Shown in pieces: positions 35,082-43,613 of a DNA stretch of 64,000 nt. A program made the position numbers and the translations under genes. Source of the stretch: Symbioplanes lichenis (lineage in GTDB: Bacteria > Actinomycetota > Actinomycetes > Mycobacteriales > Micromonosporaceae); NCBI RefSeq assembly GCF_030709675.1, contig NZ_JAUZQD010000006.1:1-64000 (forward strand), given 5' to 3'. The notes under the pieces were generated by a model. That model did not search any database and was not told where the DNA came from. It saw only the letters and a list, made by a program, of their open reading frames with translations. Position 1 is the first letter of the stretch; every line of letters begins with the position of its first letter.

Positions 35082-36536
35082 CTACCGGCGGCGCTCCGCC
35101 GTGGTGACCACCACCAGCAGACCCGCGACGAGCGTGACCGCGGCCGCGACCCGCAACGCCGTCGCCGCGGCCGGGACGAAAGCATCGATGACGGCGGCGT
35201 GGTCGGTGGTCGCGGCCAGGGCGGCGGCGACGGTCCGGGCCCCGGTCACATGCTCACTGAAAACGGCCGTGGTCACGGTGCCGACGACGGCGACGCCGAG
35301 GGCACTGCCGAGCTCGCGGGTGGCCGACTGCAACCCGCCCGCCACGCCGGCCTGCTCGGCGGGCACGGCCGCGGTCAGCTCGGCGGTGAGCGCCGGCAAC
35401 GCGAGGGCGAAGCCGAGACCGACGACGACCGACCAGGCCGCGTACGCGGGGTAGGGCGCGACGGCCGTCCAGGACAGCCCGGCCAGCCCGGCGCCGATGG
35501 TGACGAAGGCGGCGGCCAGCGTGCGCGGGATCCCGATCCGGGCGACGAGACGCGGCACGAACCGCGAGCCGACGAGCAGCGGGACGGCGAGCGGCAGGAT
35601 CGCCAGGCCGGCCCGCAGGACCGAGTAGCCGCGGGCGTACTGCAGCAGTGAGGCGTTGAGGAAGAACAGCCCGAAGCCGCCGAACCACGTGACCAGCATG
35701 CCGAGGCTCGCGCCGCTGAGCGCGCGGATGCGGAACAGGCGCGGGTCCAGCAGGGGATGCGCCGCCCGCAGCCCGGAGCGGACCCACAAGACGCCGAGTA
35801 CGACACTCAGCCCGAACGCCCCGAGCACGACCGGACTGGTCCACCCGCGCTCCGGCCCCTCGACGATGCCCCCGAGCAGCGCGACAACCGTGGCGACGAA
35901 CAGCAGCGTGCCGGCCGGGTCCAGGGACCGATCGTGGCGACCGCTACGCCGGACTCCCAGCGCCACCCACAGCGCACAACCCAGGGCGATCGGCACGACG
36001 ACCGCGAAGAGGGCCCGCCACGAGCCGGAGCTGAGGACCGCCCCGCCGCCGAGGTTGCCCACGACGCCGCCGAGGCCGGAGACCGTACCCCAGATGACCA
36101 GCGCCCGGCCGCGGCGCTCGGGCGCGGTGGCGTGCACGAGAACACCGACGCAGTTGGGCAGCACGAGGGCCGCGCCGACGCCGGTGACCACCCGCCCGGC
36201 CAGCAGCACCGCGACGGTCGGCGCGACCGCGGACAGCGCGGCGCCGGCGGCGAACACCAGCAGGCCGGCGAGGAGAATCCCCTTCCGCCCGAAGCGATCC
36301 CCCGCGGCGCCGCCCGGAATGACAAGACACGCGAAGACGACGACGTAGGCGTCGACGATCCACAGCAGCGCCGCCGCCCCGGGACGCAGGTCGCTCGCGG
36401 CGATCAGCGGGGCGGCCAGATTGATCGCGGCCACCAGCCCCACCACCAGCAGCGTGCACACCGACACCCCGACGAGCACACCCCGACCGGTTGCCACGGG
36501 CCGGTGCGGCTCGAGGACATCATTTCGAGTCATCAT
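35082..36536 (-). CDS. MFS transporter (DHA2, 14-TM drug exporter type)
   Basis: 484 residues from ATG 36536 (MMTRNDVLEP). Motif A reads GGAAGDRFGRKGILLAG; WIVDAYVVVFACLVIPGG marks TM2, and motif C is GTVSGLGGVVGNLGGGAVLSSGSWRALF. It is an inner-membrane drug/H+ antiporter by family; the substrate is unknown. It is divergent from the TetR gene at 36623, and the intergenic DNA has three TGTCTCG repeats, so regulation by that TetR is likely. Confidence 0.9.
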   Translation of the reverse strand: MMTRNDVLEPHRPVATGRGVLVGVSVCTLLVVGLVAAINLAAPLIAASDLRPGAAALLWIVDAYVVVFACLVIPGGAAGDRFGRKGILLAGLLVFAAGAALSAVAPTVAVLLAGRVVTGVGAALVLPNCVGVLVHATAPERRGRALVIWGTVSGLGGVVGNLGGGAVLSSGSWRALFAVVVPIALGCALWVALGVRRSGRHDRSLDPAGTLLFVATVVALLGGIVEGPERGWTSPVVLGAFGLSVVLGVLWVRSGLRAAHPLLDPRLFRIRALSGASLGMLVTWFGGFGLFFLNASLLQYARGYSVLRAGLAILPLAVPLLVGSRFVPRLVARIGIPRTLAAAFVTIGAGLAGLSWTAVAPYPAYAAWSVVVGLGFALALPALTAELTAAVPAEQAGVAGGLQSATRELGSALGVAVVGTVTTAVFSEHVTGARTVAAALAATTDHAAVIDAFVPAAATALRVAAAVTLVAGLLVVVTTAERRR

Positions 36537-36609
36537 GTCTCGGAACACTAGCCTAAGCGAGGCACGGTGTCTCGTAATGGAGGTCACAAAATCGGCACAT
36601 GGTGTCTCG
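36536..36609. promoter_or_regulatory. Three TGTCTCG repeats in the MFS/TetR divergent promoter
   Basis: TGTCTCG occurs at 36536-36542, 36568-36574 and 36603-36609, spaced 32 and 35 bp, in the short region between the two divergent starts. The first overlaps the MFS start codon and the second and third share the longer GGTGTCTCG. They are candidate TetR operator half-sites. Confidence 0.5.
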
Positions 36610-36622
36610 GTATGCTGACGGC

Positions 36623-37174
36623 ATGACCGAGCGAAGCGGCGCCGGCCGCCCGCGCAGTGAGCAGGCCCGCCAGGCCGTTCTGCACGCCGTCGACGACCTG
36701 CTGCTCGAGGTCGGCTACGCGGCGATGACGATGAAGGGCATCGCCGAGCGGGCCGGCGTGGGACGCCAGACGGTCTACCGCTGGTGGAACACCAAGGCCG
36801 AGGTCCTCTTCGAGGCCAGCGTGCTCGACGCCGGCAAGGAGCTGACGATCCCGCCGGCCGGCTCGCCGCTCGCCGACCTCACCGCCTATCTGGACGCCCT
36901 CGTCACCTTTCTCGCCCGCTCCCCCGCCGGCGCCGCCTATCGCACCCTGCTCGCCGCCGCCCAGCACGACCCGGCCGTCAAGGACCTGATCGCCACCAAG
37001 GACGTCCTCGACGACAGCGCCCGCACCGTGCTCGACCGGATCGGCTCCCCGCTGCCCGCCGACCAGGCCGTCGCCCGTCTCACCGGCCCGGCCGTCTACT
37101 GGATTTTGAGCGGCCGCGACCCCGCCGCCCTCGACACCAAGGCCCTGGCCCGCGACTTCCTCGCCGCTACCTGA
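36623..37174 (+). CDS. TetR-family transcriptional regulator
   Basis: 183 residues from ATG 36623 (MTERSGAGRPRSEQAR). The HTH is RQAVLHAVDDLLLEVGYAAMTMKGIAERAGVGRQTVYRWWNTKAEVLFEA, with the YRWW variant common among TetR regulators of drug pumps; the ligand domain is of the TetR_C_16-like sort (AAAQHDPAVKDL). It is divergent from the MFS gene at 36536 and probably represses it. Confidence 0.9.
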   Translation: MTERSGAGRPRSEQARQAVLHAVDDLLLEVGYAAMTMKGIAERAGVGRQTVYRWWNTKAEVLFEASVLDAGKELTIPPAGSPLADLTAYLDALVTFLARSPAGAAYRTLLAAAQHDPAVKDLIATKDVLDDSARTVLDRIGSPLPADQAVARLTGPAVYWILSGRDPAALDTKALARDFLAAT

Positions 37175-37277
37175 TCGGACCGGTGTCGTGGGTGGCCATC
37201 TGCCGCCCGTCCAGCGTCAGCATCGTCCGGACCGTGTACGGCCCCTTCTTCTTCGGCAACGGCAGCCAGAAGTTCAC
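37167..37277 (-). CDS. 36-aa ORF in GTGA overlap, unknown
   Basis: GTG 37277 overlaps the stop of the 19-codon ORF at 37274-37333. The peptide begins VNFWLPLPKKKGPYTVRTML and ends HDTGPIR. Its mixed, protein-like composition is unusual for a chance frame, but I know no homologue. It overlaps the 3' end of the convergent TetR gene by 8 bp. A one-base frameshift could join it to the preceding small ORF into one about 55-residue protein. Confidence 0.35.
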   Translation of the reverse strand: MNFWLPLPKKKGPYTVRTMLTLDGRQMATHDTGPIR

Positions 37278-37333
37278 CACTCCGCCGGTTCGGGCCGCAC
37301 CGGAACCAAGGCGCGACCTTGGAACTGACTCAT
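37274..37333 (-). CDS. 19-aa leader-like ORF
   Basis: ATG 37333 is preceded by GGAGAGGAGGGCG. It encodes MSQFQGRALVPVRPEPAEW and stops in a GTGA overlap with the 36-aa ORF. It may be the true N-terminus of a frameshifted small protein or a translated leader. No family is known. Confidence 0.35.
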   Translation of the reverse strand: MSQFQGRALVPVRPEPAEW

Positions 37334-37411
37334 CACGCCCTCCTCTCCACCTGGGACGAGGAGCGACGCACGGGACGAGATACCCCGGACACGCGGGGTA
37401 ACCGGAAAGGG

Positions 37412-37873
37412 TCAGACCGCGTCGTCCATGCGGATGTCGTCGACCTTGACGTCGACGCCGGCGACCTGGAGGCCGTAGTTCTCGACCTCTTCGATGATGC
37501 GGATGCGGACCAGGGAGGTGACGTCGCTGACCACCTCGCCGGCCGCGATCACCAGGACGACCGTGATGAAGACATCTGTGCCCTGGACCTTGGCGGAGAC
37601 GCCGCGCCGGGCGTCGCCGACCTCGTCCAGGCCGACCTTGTCGAGGACGGCGTTGAAGAAGCGGGCCACGTCGCCGCCGAGCTCGGCCACGCCCGGGACC
37701 GAGCGGGCGGCCGCGGCGGCGATCTTCTCGACGACCTCGGGGTGGACCTTGGTGGCGCCGCGGAAGGGGGCGGCCTCGACGACCAGCGCGCCGCCCTCGG
37801 CCGGGGGCACGCTGGGGACCACGGCCGGCAGGAACAGCTCCTGGGTCTGATCGGCCCGGAATTCCTCGGTCAT
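37412..37873 (-). CDS. Asp23/Gls24-family envelope stress protein
   Basis: 153 residues from ATG 37873 (MTEEFRADQ) with GAGGGGG upstream. The Asp23 domain runs from VVEAAPFRGATKVHPEVVEKIAAAAARSVPGVAEL to SLVRIRIIEEVENY and VDVKVDDIRMDD. The family lines the membrane and is linked to cell-envelope stress or alkaline tolerance. It stands alone in a minus-strand position between a terminator and two tiny ORFs. Confidence 0.88.
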   Translation of the reverse strand: MTEEFRADQTQELFLPAVVPSVPPAEGGALVVEAAPFRGATKVHPEVVEKIAAAAARSVPGVAELGGDVARFFNAVLDKVGLDEVGDARRGVSAKVQGTDVFITVVLVIAAGEVVSDVTSLVRIRIIEEVENYGLQVAGVDVKVDDIRMDDAV

Positions 37874-37926
37874 GCCCGCCCCCTCGCCATGGTCCACTTC
37901 GGCCACGCGGCAGCCTACCCAATGGC

Positions 37927-37957
37927 GAAGCCCGGCCGCGCATCGCGACCGGGCTTC
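37927..37957 (-). terminator. Hairpin after the MFS gene
   Basis: GAAGCCCGG (37927-37935) pairs with CCGGGCTTC (37949-37957), a 9-bp perfect stem with a 13-nt loop, about 100 nt beyond the stop of the minus-strand MFS gene and in front of the Asp23 gene. Confidence 0.65.
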
Positions 37958-38059
37958 TGATCTTGCCGGGGTGACCAGCGATTGTCCTGCCCATCGTCGG
38001 CAGGCCAGATCCCTGGTGCACCGGCGCGCGCGGCGCGTCCGGGCCGACGCCGAGGTGGG

Positions 38060-39550
38060 TCAGTGCGCCATCGCGGGCGGCGCGTCCGGGTCGACGTCGA
38101 GGGGGCCGGTGCGGAAGAGCACCGCCGCCACGATCGCGGCCAGCACGAAGAAGCCGGCCGACCACCAGAACACCGTGTGATAGCTGGCCAGCTGCGCCTC
38201 CATGGCGAGCGTGGGCGTCGGGGTCTTGCCCTCGGCGAAGTCGGTGGCCGCGGTCGCCGCGAAGGAGCTCAGCAGCGCGGTGCCGATCGAGCCGCCGATC
38301 TGCTGGACCGTGTTGATCATCGCCGAGGCGACACCGGCGTCGCGGTGCTCGACACCCGAGGTGGCGGCGTTCTGCGTGGGCGCGAACACCAGGCCGAGCC
38401 CGAGACCGACAACGATCAACCCCGGCAGGACCCCCGACGCGTACGTGGAATCGAGGTCCAGCCGCGTGAGCCAGAGCATGCCGGCCGCCGCGATCAGGGC
38501 GCCGAGCGGCACCAGGGGACGCGGGCCGATCCTCGGGGTGAGGATCGAGCCGGCCGTGGTGGCCGTCAGCATGATGCCGCCGAGCATCGGGAGGAAGGCG
38601 AGCCCCGTGCGGACGGGCGTGAATCCGAGCACCGCGGTCAGGTAGTACGTCAGGAACAGGAAGATGCCGAACATGCCGGCGCCCGCGATCGCGATGGACG
38701 CGTACGAGCCGCCGCGGTTGCGGTCGAGCACCACGCGCAGGGGCAGCAGCGGGCCGGCCACGCGCCGCTCGACGAGGACGAAGGCGATCAGGACGACGAC
38801 GCCGACGACGATCGGGCCGAGCGTCCAGCCCGCGGTCCAGCCGTCGGTCTCGGCGTTGGCCAGGCCGTAGACCAGGGCGACCAGGCCCACCACGGCGGTC
38901 AGGGTGCCGGCGATGTCGAGCTTGCCGTGCTTCTGGACCGGCTCGTCGTGCAGCTTGACGAGGGCGCCCACCACGGCGATGGCGGCGATCACGAGGTTGA
39001 CGTAGAGGCACCAGCGCCAGGACGCGTACTCGGTCAGGACGCCGCCGAGCAGCAGGCCCATGCCGCCGCCCGCGCCGGAGATGGCGCCGAAGATGCCGAA
39101 GGCCTTGCCGCGCTCGGCGGGCTCGGTGAACGTGGTCGAGAGCAGCGACAGCGCGGCCGGGGCGAGCGCGGCGCCGAAGGCACCCTGCAGGGCCCGGGCG
39201 ACGATCAGCAGCTCGAGGTTCTGCGCGGCGCCGCCGAGGGCCGACGCCAGGGCGAAGCCGACCAGGCCGATCAGGAACATGCGCTTGCGCCCGACGAAGT
39301 CGGACAGGCGCCCGCCCAGCAGGAGCAGGCTGCCGAAGGCCAGGGCATAGGCCGTGACGACCCACTGCCGGTCGGCGTCCGAGAAGGCCAGGTCGGCCTG
39401 GGCGGTGGGCAGCGCGATGTTCACGATCGTGGCGTCGAGCACCACCATGAGCTGCGCAAGAGCGAGCACGACGAGGGCCCACCAGCGTCCGTCGTCCTTG
39501 GCCGAATGCTTCGGCACCGGCGTTTCGTGCCGATCAAGAGCCGTTGTCAT
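38060..39550 (-). CDS. MFS transporter (DHA2/EmrB-QacA drug exporter family)
   Basis: 496 residues from ATG 39550 (MTTALDRHETPVPK). TM1 carries the family signature LDATIVNIALPT, motif A is GGRLSDFVGRKRMFLIG, and the GAISGAGGGMGLLLGGVLTEYASWRW segment is motif C. An inner-membrane exporter for unknown compounds. Two palindromes of 23 bp lie between it and the divergent TetR gene. Confidence 0.92.
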   Translation of the reverse strand: MTTALDRHETPVPKHSAKDDGRWWALVVLALAQLMVVLDATIVNIALPTAQADLAFSDADRQWVVTAYALAFGSLLLLGGRLSDFVGRKRMFLIGLVGFALASALGGAAQNLELLIVARALQGAFGAALAPAALSLLSTTFTEPAERGKAFGIFGAISGAGGGMGLLLGGVLTEYASWRWCLYVNLVIAAIAVVGALVKLHDEPVQKHGKLDIAGTLTAVVGLVALVYGLANAETDGWTAGWTLGPIVVGVVVLIAFVLVERRVAGPLLPLRVVLDRNRGGSYASIAIAGAGMFGIFLFLTYYLTAVLGFTPVRTGLAFLPMLGGIMLTATTAGSILTPRIGPRPLVPLGALIAAAGMLWLTRLDLDSTYASGVLPGLIVVGLGLGLVFAPTQNAATSGVEHRDAGVASAMINTVQQIGGSIGTALLSSFAATAATDFAEGKTPTPTLAMEAQLASYHTVFWWSAGFFVLAAIVAAVLFRTGPLDVDPDAPPAMAH

Positions 39551-39570
39551 GCGTTTCCTACTCCCGGCGA

Positions 39571-39633
39571 AAGTTGAGGTTCGTCCTCCACTTCGGCAGC
39601 CTAGCCGGTCAAGTTGAGGAATCACCTCCACTT
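39571..39633. promoter_or_regulatory. Two 23-bp TetR operator palindromes
   Basis: Site 1 (39571-39593) and site 2 (39611-39633) both read AAGTTGAGG-N5-CCTCCACTT, an inverted repeat with arms identical except for one position. Their centres are 40 bp apart. They fill the 101-bp gap between the MFS and TetR start codons, so binding would block both promoters. Confidence 0.8.
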
Positions 39634-39651
39634 GGATGTAGTCTTCGTTAC

Positions 39652-40335
39652 ATGACAGGCAGCACGGTCCCGGTCACAGCGGCGGACGAGACCCGTCCGC
39701 TGCGGCGCGACGCGCAGCGCAACCGCGAGCGGATCATCGCCGCCGCGCACGAGGTCTTCGCCACCCGCGGCTTCGCGGCCACCCTCGACGACGTGGCGCA
39801 CCACGCGGGCGTGGGCGTGGGCACGGTCTACCGGCGCTTCCCGACCAAGGAGGAACTGGTCGCGGCCGTCTTCGCGGACCGCATGCAGGACGTCGTCGCC
39901 CTCGCCGAGCGCGCCCTCGCGACCGAGTCCGCCTGGGACGGCCTGATCCTGCTGCTCACCGAGTCGGTCCGCATGCAGGCGCGCGACCGCGGCCTGCGCG
40001 ACCTGCTGCTCACCGTCGACAAGAGCAACCTCCCGGCACTCAAGGGCCGGGTGCCCGAGCTGGCCACCGCGGTCATCGAGCGGGCCCGGGCCGAGGGCAC
40101 ACTGCGCCCCGACTTCGAGCCGACCGACCTGCCGATGATCTTCACCATGCTCAGCGAGGTGGCGCGCACCTGCGGCGACATCCGCCCCGACGCGTACGAG
40201 CGCTATCTCACCCTGATCATCGACGGCCTGCGCGCGGGCTCCGCCCGGGGCGACCTCGGCGCACCCCTGACCATCAGCTGCGTCCAGGACGCGCTGACCA
40301 AATGCGTCCCGCCGCTGGAGCCCCGCCGCCGCTAG
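39652..40335 (+). CDS. TetR-family transcriptional regulator
   Basis: 227 residues from ATG 39652 (MTGSTVPVTAADE). HTH: NRERIIAAAHEVFATRGFAATLDDVAHHAGVGVGTVYRRFPTKEELVAAVF. The C-terminal domain is of the SACE_7040/TetR_C type (MIFTMLSEVARTCGDI). It is divergent from the MFS gene and very probably binds the two AAGTTGAGG palindromes to control both genes. Confidence 0.92.
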   Translation: MTGSTVPVTAADETRPLRRDAQRNRERIIAAAHEVFATRGFAATLDDVAHHAGVGVGTVYRRFPTKEELVAAVFADRMQDVVALAERALATESAWDGLILLLTESVRMQARDRGLRDLLLTVDKSNLPALKGRVPELATAVIERARAEGTLRPDFEPTDLPMIFTMLSEVARTCGDIRPDAYERYLTLIIDGLRAGSARGDLGAPLTISCVQDALTKCVPPLEPRRR

Positions 40336-40380
40336 AGGGCCACACTTCTCTACCCCGCGTCCGCCTGACGGAAAGTCGCG

Positions 40381-40449
40381 GGTAAGCGCTTGCCCGGACG
40401 CTGCCCCCGGCCGTACCGTCGAGAGCCATACGTATCGAAGCGCTTCGAT
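40381..40449 (+). promoter_or_regulatory. Two LacI-type operator candidates before the GH95-GH12 operon
   Basis: 40381-40394 is GGTAAGCGCTTGCC and 40434-40449 is the perfect 16-bp palindrome ATCGAAGCGCTTCGAT. Both have the AAGCGCTT core typical of LacI-family operators of sugar regulons. The second ends 13 bp before the GH95 start. A close relative of the first (GGTAAGCGCTTTCC) stands before the pectate lyase at 45307. Confidence 0.65.
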
Positions 40450-40462
40450 TGGTGGCGACGGG

Positions 40463-42868
40463 ATGGACCGGCGGACGGTGTTGGCGGGGTCGGGGGCGGC
40501 CGTCGTGGCGGGGCAGCTGGCCCTCGGAGCGGCAGCCGCGGCGGCGGAGCCGGGGTACGACGCGAACCTCCGGAACGACCCGGGCCCAGGGAACGACCCG
40601 AGCCTGCGGAACGGCCTCGATCCTCGGAACGACCTCGGCCCCCGGAACGACCTCACCCTCTGGTACGACGAGCCGGGCACCGACTGGGAGAGCCAGGCCC
40701 TGCCGATCGGCAACGGCATCCTCGGCGCCTCGATCCTCGGCGACCCGGCGGCCGACGCGATCGTGCTCAACGAAAAGACGCTGTGGACCGGTGGCCCCGG
40801 CTCGCCGGGCTACGACTTCGGCAACTGGCGCACGCCCCGCCCCGGCGCCGTCGCCCAGGTCCAGCGGGCGATCGACGAGCGGGAGCGGGTGCCCCCGGAG
40901 GAGGTCGCCGCCGTTCTCGGCCAGTCCCGCGTCGGCTACGGCAGCTACCAGTCCCTCGGCACGCTGACCCTGGCCACCACGCCGGGGCCGGTGGAGAGCT
41001 ATCGACGGGAACTCGACCTCAGCACCGCCGTCGCCCGGACCCGATACGTCGCGAACGGGATCCGGTACACCCGCGAGTACTTCGTCAGCCACCCCGACCA
41101 GGTGCTCGTGGTCCGCCTCGCCGCCGACCGCCCCGGCGCCGTCGACGTCGCTGTATCCCTGACCGTCCCGGAGGGACGCACCGCGGCGACGACCGTGTCC
41201 CGGGGCCGGCTGACCGTGTCCGGGGCGCTCGACGACAACGGGCTCCGCCACGAGACGCAGATCCAGGTCGTCACGCGCGGCGGCACCCGGACGGACGAGG
41301 CCGCGGGTGTCACGGTCAGCGGCGCGGACTCCGTACTCGTCATCGTGGCCGCGGGCACGGACTACAGCGACCGGTATCCCACCTATCGCGGGCCGGATCC
41401 ACACCCGCGCATCACGCGGACCCTGCAAGCCGCGCTGCACCGGCAGGACCAGCTGCGCGACGCGCACATACGCGACCACCGCGCGCTGTTCGACCGCGTA
41501 CGGCTCGACCTCGGCCGCCGGCCCGCGGATCGGCCGACCGACGAGTTGCTCGCCGCGTACCAGGGCGACGATCCCGCGCTCGAGACCTTGTTCTTCCAGT
41601 ACGGCCGTTATCTGCTCATCGCGTCCTCCCGCGCCGGCACGCCGCTGCCCGCGAACTTGCAGGGCGTCTGGAACCCCTATGCCGCCGCGCCATGGAGCGC
41701 CGACTACCACGTCAACATCAATCTGCAGATGAACTACTGGCCCGCGTACGCGACGAATCTGAGCGAAACGACAACGCCGCTGCACGATTTCGTTCACGCG
41801 TTGCGCGCGCCCGGCGCCGTGACCGCCCGCGAGATGTTCGGCGCGAGCGGCTGGGTCGTGCACAACGAGACGAACCCGTTCGGCTTCACCGGCGTGCACG
41901 ACTGGCCGACGGCGTTCTGGTTCCCCGAGGCCGCCGCCTGGATCGCCCGTCACCTGTACGAGCACTACCTGTACACACTCGATCAGACGTTCCTGCGCGA
42001 ACGCGCATACCCCGTGCTGCGCGACGTCGCCCGGTTCTGGCTCGACGAGCTGCACACCGACCCCCGGGACGGCCGTCTCGTCGTCTCGCCCAGCTACTCC
42101 CCCGAGCACGGCGACTTCTCCGCCGGCGCGTCCATGTCGCAGCAGATCGTGCTCGATCTGTTCACGTCGGTGTCCCACGCGGCCGGAGTGGTCGGCGACG
42201 GACGGTTCAAGAAAGAGGTCCAGGCGGCGCTGCAAAGGCTCGACCCGGGCACGCGGATCGGTTCGTGGGGCCAGCTGCAGGAGTGGAAGGGCGACTGGGA
42301 CGACCCGGCCGACGACCACCGGCACGTGTCCCACCTGTTCGCCTTGCATCCCGGCCGGCAGATCACGCCGTCGGGCACGCCCGCGCTCGCGGCGGCCGCC
42401 GAGGTCTCCCTGCGCGCCCGCGGCGACGGCGGCACCGGCTGGAGCAAAGCGTGGAAGATCAACTTCTGGGCGCGGCTGCACGACGGCGACCACGCGCACC
42501 TGATGCTGAGCGAGCAGCTGCGCACGAGCACGCTGAGCAACCTCTGGGACACCCACCCGCCGTTCCAGATCGACGGCAACTTCGGTGCCACCGCCGGAGT
42601 CGCCGAGATGCTGCTCCAGAGCCACGCCGGTGAGCTGCACATCCTGCCCGCACTGCCCACGGCCTGGCCGGAGGGGCGCGTCACCGGGCTCCGCGCCCGC
42701 GGCGACCTGACCGTGGACATCACCTGGGCGGACGGCGCGGCCACCGAGCTCACCGTCCGGGCCGGGCACGGCGGCCCGGTCACCGTCCGCAGCTCGCTCG
42801 TTCCCGGCGGGCTGCACACCTTCACCGCCCGCGCCGGCGGGACCTACTCCTGGAAGGGATCTTCATGA
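40463..42868 (+). CDS. Glycoside hydrolase family 95 (alpha-L-fucosidase/galactosidase type), secreted
   Basis: 801 residues. The N-terminus MDRRTVLAGSGAAVVAGQLA resembles a Tat signal (one residue short of RR-x-FLK). A repetitive Asn/Asp-rich linker (RNDLGPRND) spans about 35-64. The GH95 catalytic set is complete by alignment from memory with the bifidobacterial enzyme: Asn418 and Asn420 (HVNINLQMNYW), Glu548 (SYSPEHGDF) and Asp704 (FQIDGNFG). It removes alpha-1,2-linked L-fucose or L-galactose from plant or mucin glycans by inversion. The stop overlaps the GH12 start in ATGA, pointing to joint attack on fucosylated xyloglucan. Confidence 0.92.
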   Translation: MDRRTVLAGSGAAVVAGQLALGAAAAAAEPGYDANLRNDPGPGNDPSLRNGLDPRNDLGPRNDLTLWYDEPGTDWESQALPIGNGILGASILGDPAADAIVLNEKTLWTGGPGSPGYDFGNWRTPRPGAVAQVQRAIDERERVPPEEVAAVLGQSRVGYGSYQSLGTLTLATTPGPVESYRRELDLSTAVARTRYVANGIRYTREYFVSHPDQVLVVRLAADRPGAVDVAVSLTVPEGRTAATTVSRGRLTVSGALDDNGLRHETQIQVVTRGGTRTDEAAGVTVSGADSVLVIVAAGTDYSDRYPTYRGPDPHPRITRTLQAALHRQDQLRDAHIRDHRALFDRVRLDLGRRPADRPTDELLAAYQGDDPALETLFFQYGRYLLIASSRAGTPLPANLQGVWNPYAAAPWSADYHVNINLQMNYWPAYATNLSETTTPLHDFVHALRAPGAVTAREMFGASGWVVHNETNPFGFTGVHDWPTAFWFPEAAAWIARHLYEHYLYTLDQTFLRERAYPVLRDVARFWLDELHTDPRDGRLVVSPSYSPEHGDFSAGASMSQQIVLDLFTSVSHAAGVVGDGRFKKEVQAALQRLDPGTRIGSWGQLQEWKGDWDDPADDHRHVSHLFALHPGRQITPSGTPALAAAAEVSLRARGDGGTGWSKAWKINFWARLHDGDHAHLMLSEQLRTSTLSNLWDTHPPFQIDGNFGATAGVAEMLLQSHAGELHILPALPTAWPEGRVTGLRARGDLTVDITWADGAATELTVRAGHGGPVTVRSSLVPGGLHTFTARAGGTYSWKGSS

Positions 42869-43554
42869 AGACCGTCCTCCGCGCTCTCACCGCCCTGGCC
42901 GCCACCGTGGCCCTGGTGCTGACCGCGGCCCCCGCCCAGGCCGCGGTGTGGTCGTCCACCGACCGGTGGGGCACCTGGTCGAGCAACGGGTACACGCTCT
43001 ACAACAACGTCTGGGGCTCCGGCTACGGGCCGCAGACGATCTGGGCCAACTCGGCCTCGAACTGGGGCGTCTGGGCCAACCACCCCAACACCGGCGGCAT
43101 CAAGAGCTACCCGAACGCCACGAAGTACATCGGCAAGAAGGTCAGCGCGCTCGGCACGACCACGAGCAGCTTCAATGTGACCGTGCCGACGAGCGGGGTC
43201 GCCTTCACCACCGCGTACGACATCTGGAGCTCGGACAACGCCCACGAGATCATGCTGTGGATGAACAAGTACGGGGCCGTCGGTCCGCTGGGCACGTTGC
43301 AGACCACCGCCTCGGTCGGCGGGCACACGTGGCAGATCTACCGTGGATCCAACGGGGCGAACCAGGTGTACTCGTTCGTGCGCACGTCGAACACCAGCAG
43401 CGGCACCGTGGACATCCGCGCGATCGCGCAGTGGATCCGCACGCAGGGCTGGTTCGGCGACGTGACGATCGGCAACGTGCAGCTGGGCTACGAGATCACG
43501 TCGGCCTCGGGCGGCAAGGACTTCGTCACCAACTCGTTCTCGGTGACGGGCTGA
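42865..43554 (+). CDS. Glycoside hydrolase family 12 endoglucanase/xyloglucanase, secreted
   Basis: 229 residues. A Sec signal peptide ends at APAQA (residue 26). GH12 motifs: YTLYNNVWGSG, the nucleophile Glu128 in AHEIMLWMNKYG and the acid/base Glu210 in NVQLGYEIT. It cleaves beta-1,4-glucan or xyloglucan backbones with retention. There is no carbohydrate-binding module. The start ATG overlaps the GH95 stop (ATGA), so the two enzymes are translated together; a strong terminator follows. Confidence 0.93.
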   Translation: MKTVLRALTALAATVALVLTAAPAQAAVWSSTDRWGTWSSNGYTLYNNVWGSGYGPQTIWANSASNWGVWANHPNTGGIKSYPNATKYIGKKVSALGTTTSSFNVTVPTSGVAFTTAYDIWSSDNAHEIMLWMNKYGAVGPLGTLQTTASVGGHTWQIYRGSNGANQVYSFVRTSNTSSGTVDIRAIAQWIRTQGWFGDVTIGNVQLGYEITSASGGKDFVTNSFSVTG

Positions 43555-43567
43555 GCCGGAAGCGCAA

Positions 43568-43598
43568 CGCCGCGCCGGGAGAAAGTCCCGGCGCGGCG
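43568..43598 (+). terminator. Strong terminator after the GH95-GH12 operon
   Basis: A 13-bp perfect stem (CGCCGCGCCGGGA at 43568-43580 with TCCCGGCGCGGCG at 43586-43598) and a GAAAG loop lie 14 nt after the GH12 stop. It separates the operon from the convergent STAS gene and could serve both strands. Confidence 0.85.
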
Positions 43599-43613
43599 CA
43601 CAAACCCGAACGC

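Noticed and set aside
31439..35107. Plus-strand open frame of 1222 codons
   Set aside because: It lies opposite the giant surface protein gene; the high GC at third positions keeps the opposite frame open. Its translation is low-complexity Arg/Val/Gly and shows no domain, while the minus strand encodes clear repeats and a sorting signal.
40274..42817. Minus-strand open frame of 847 codons
   Set aside because: It is antisense to the GH95 gene, whose catalytic residues are all present; the antisense peptide has no recognisable domain.
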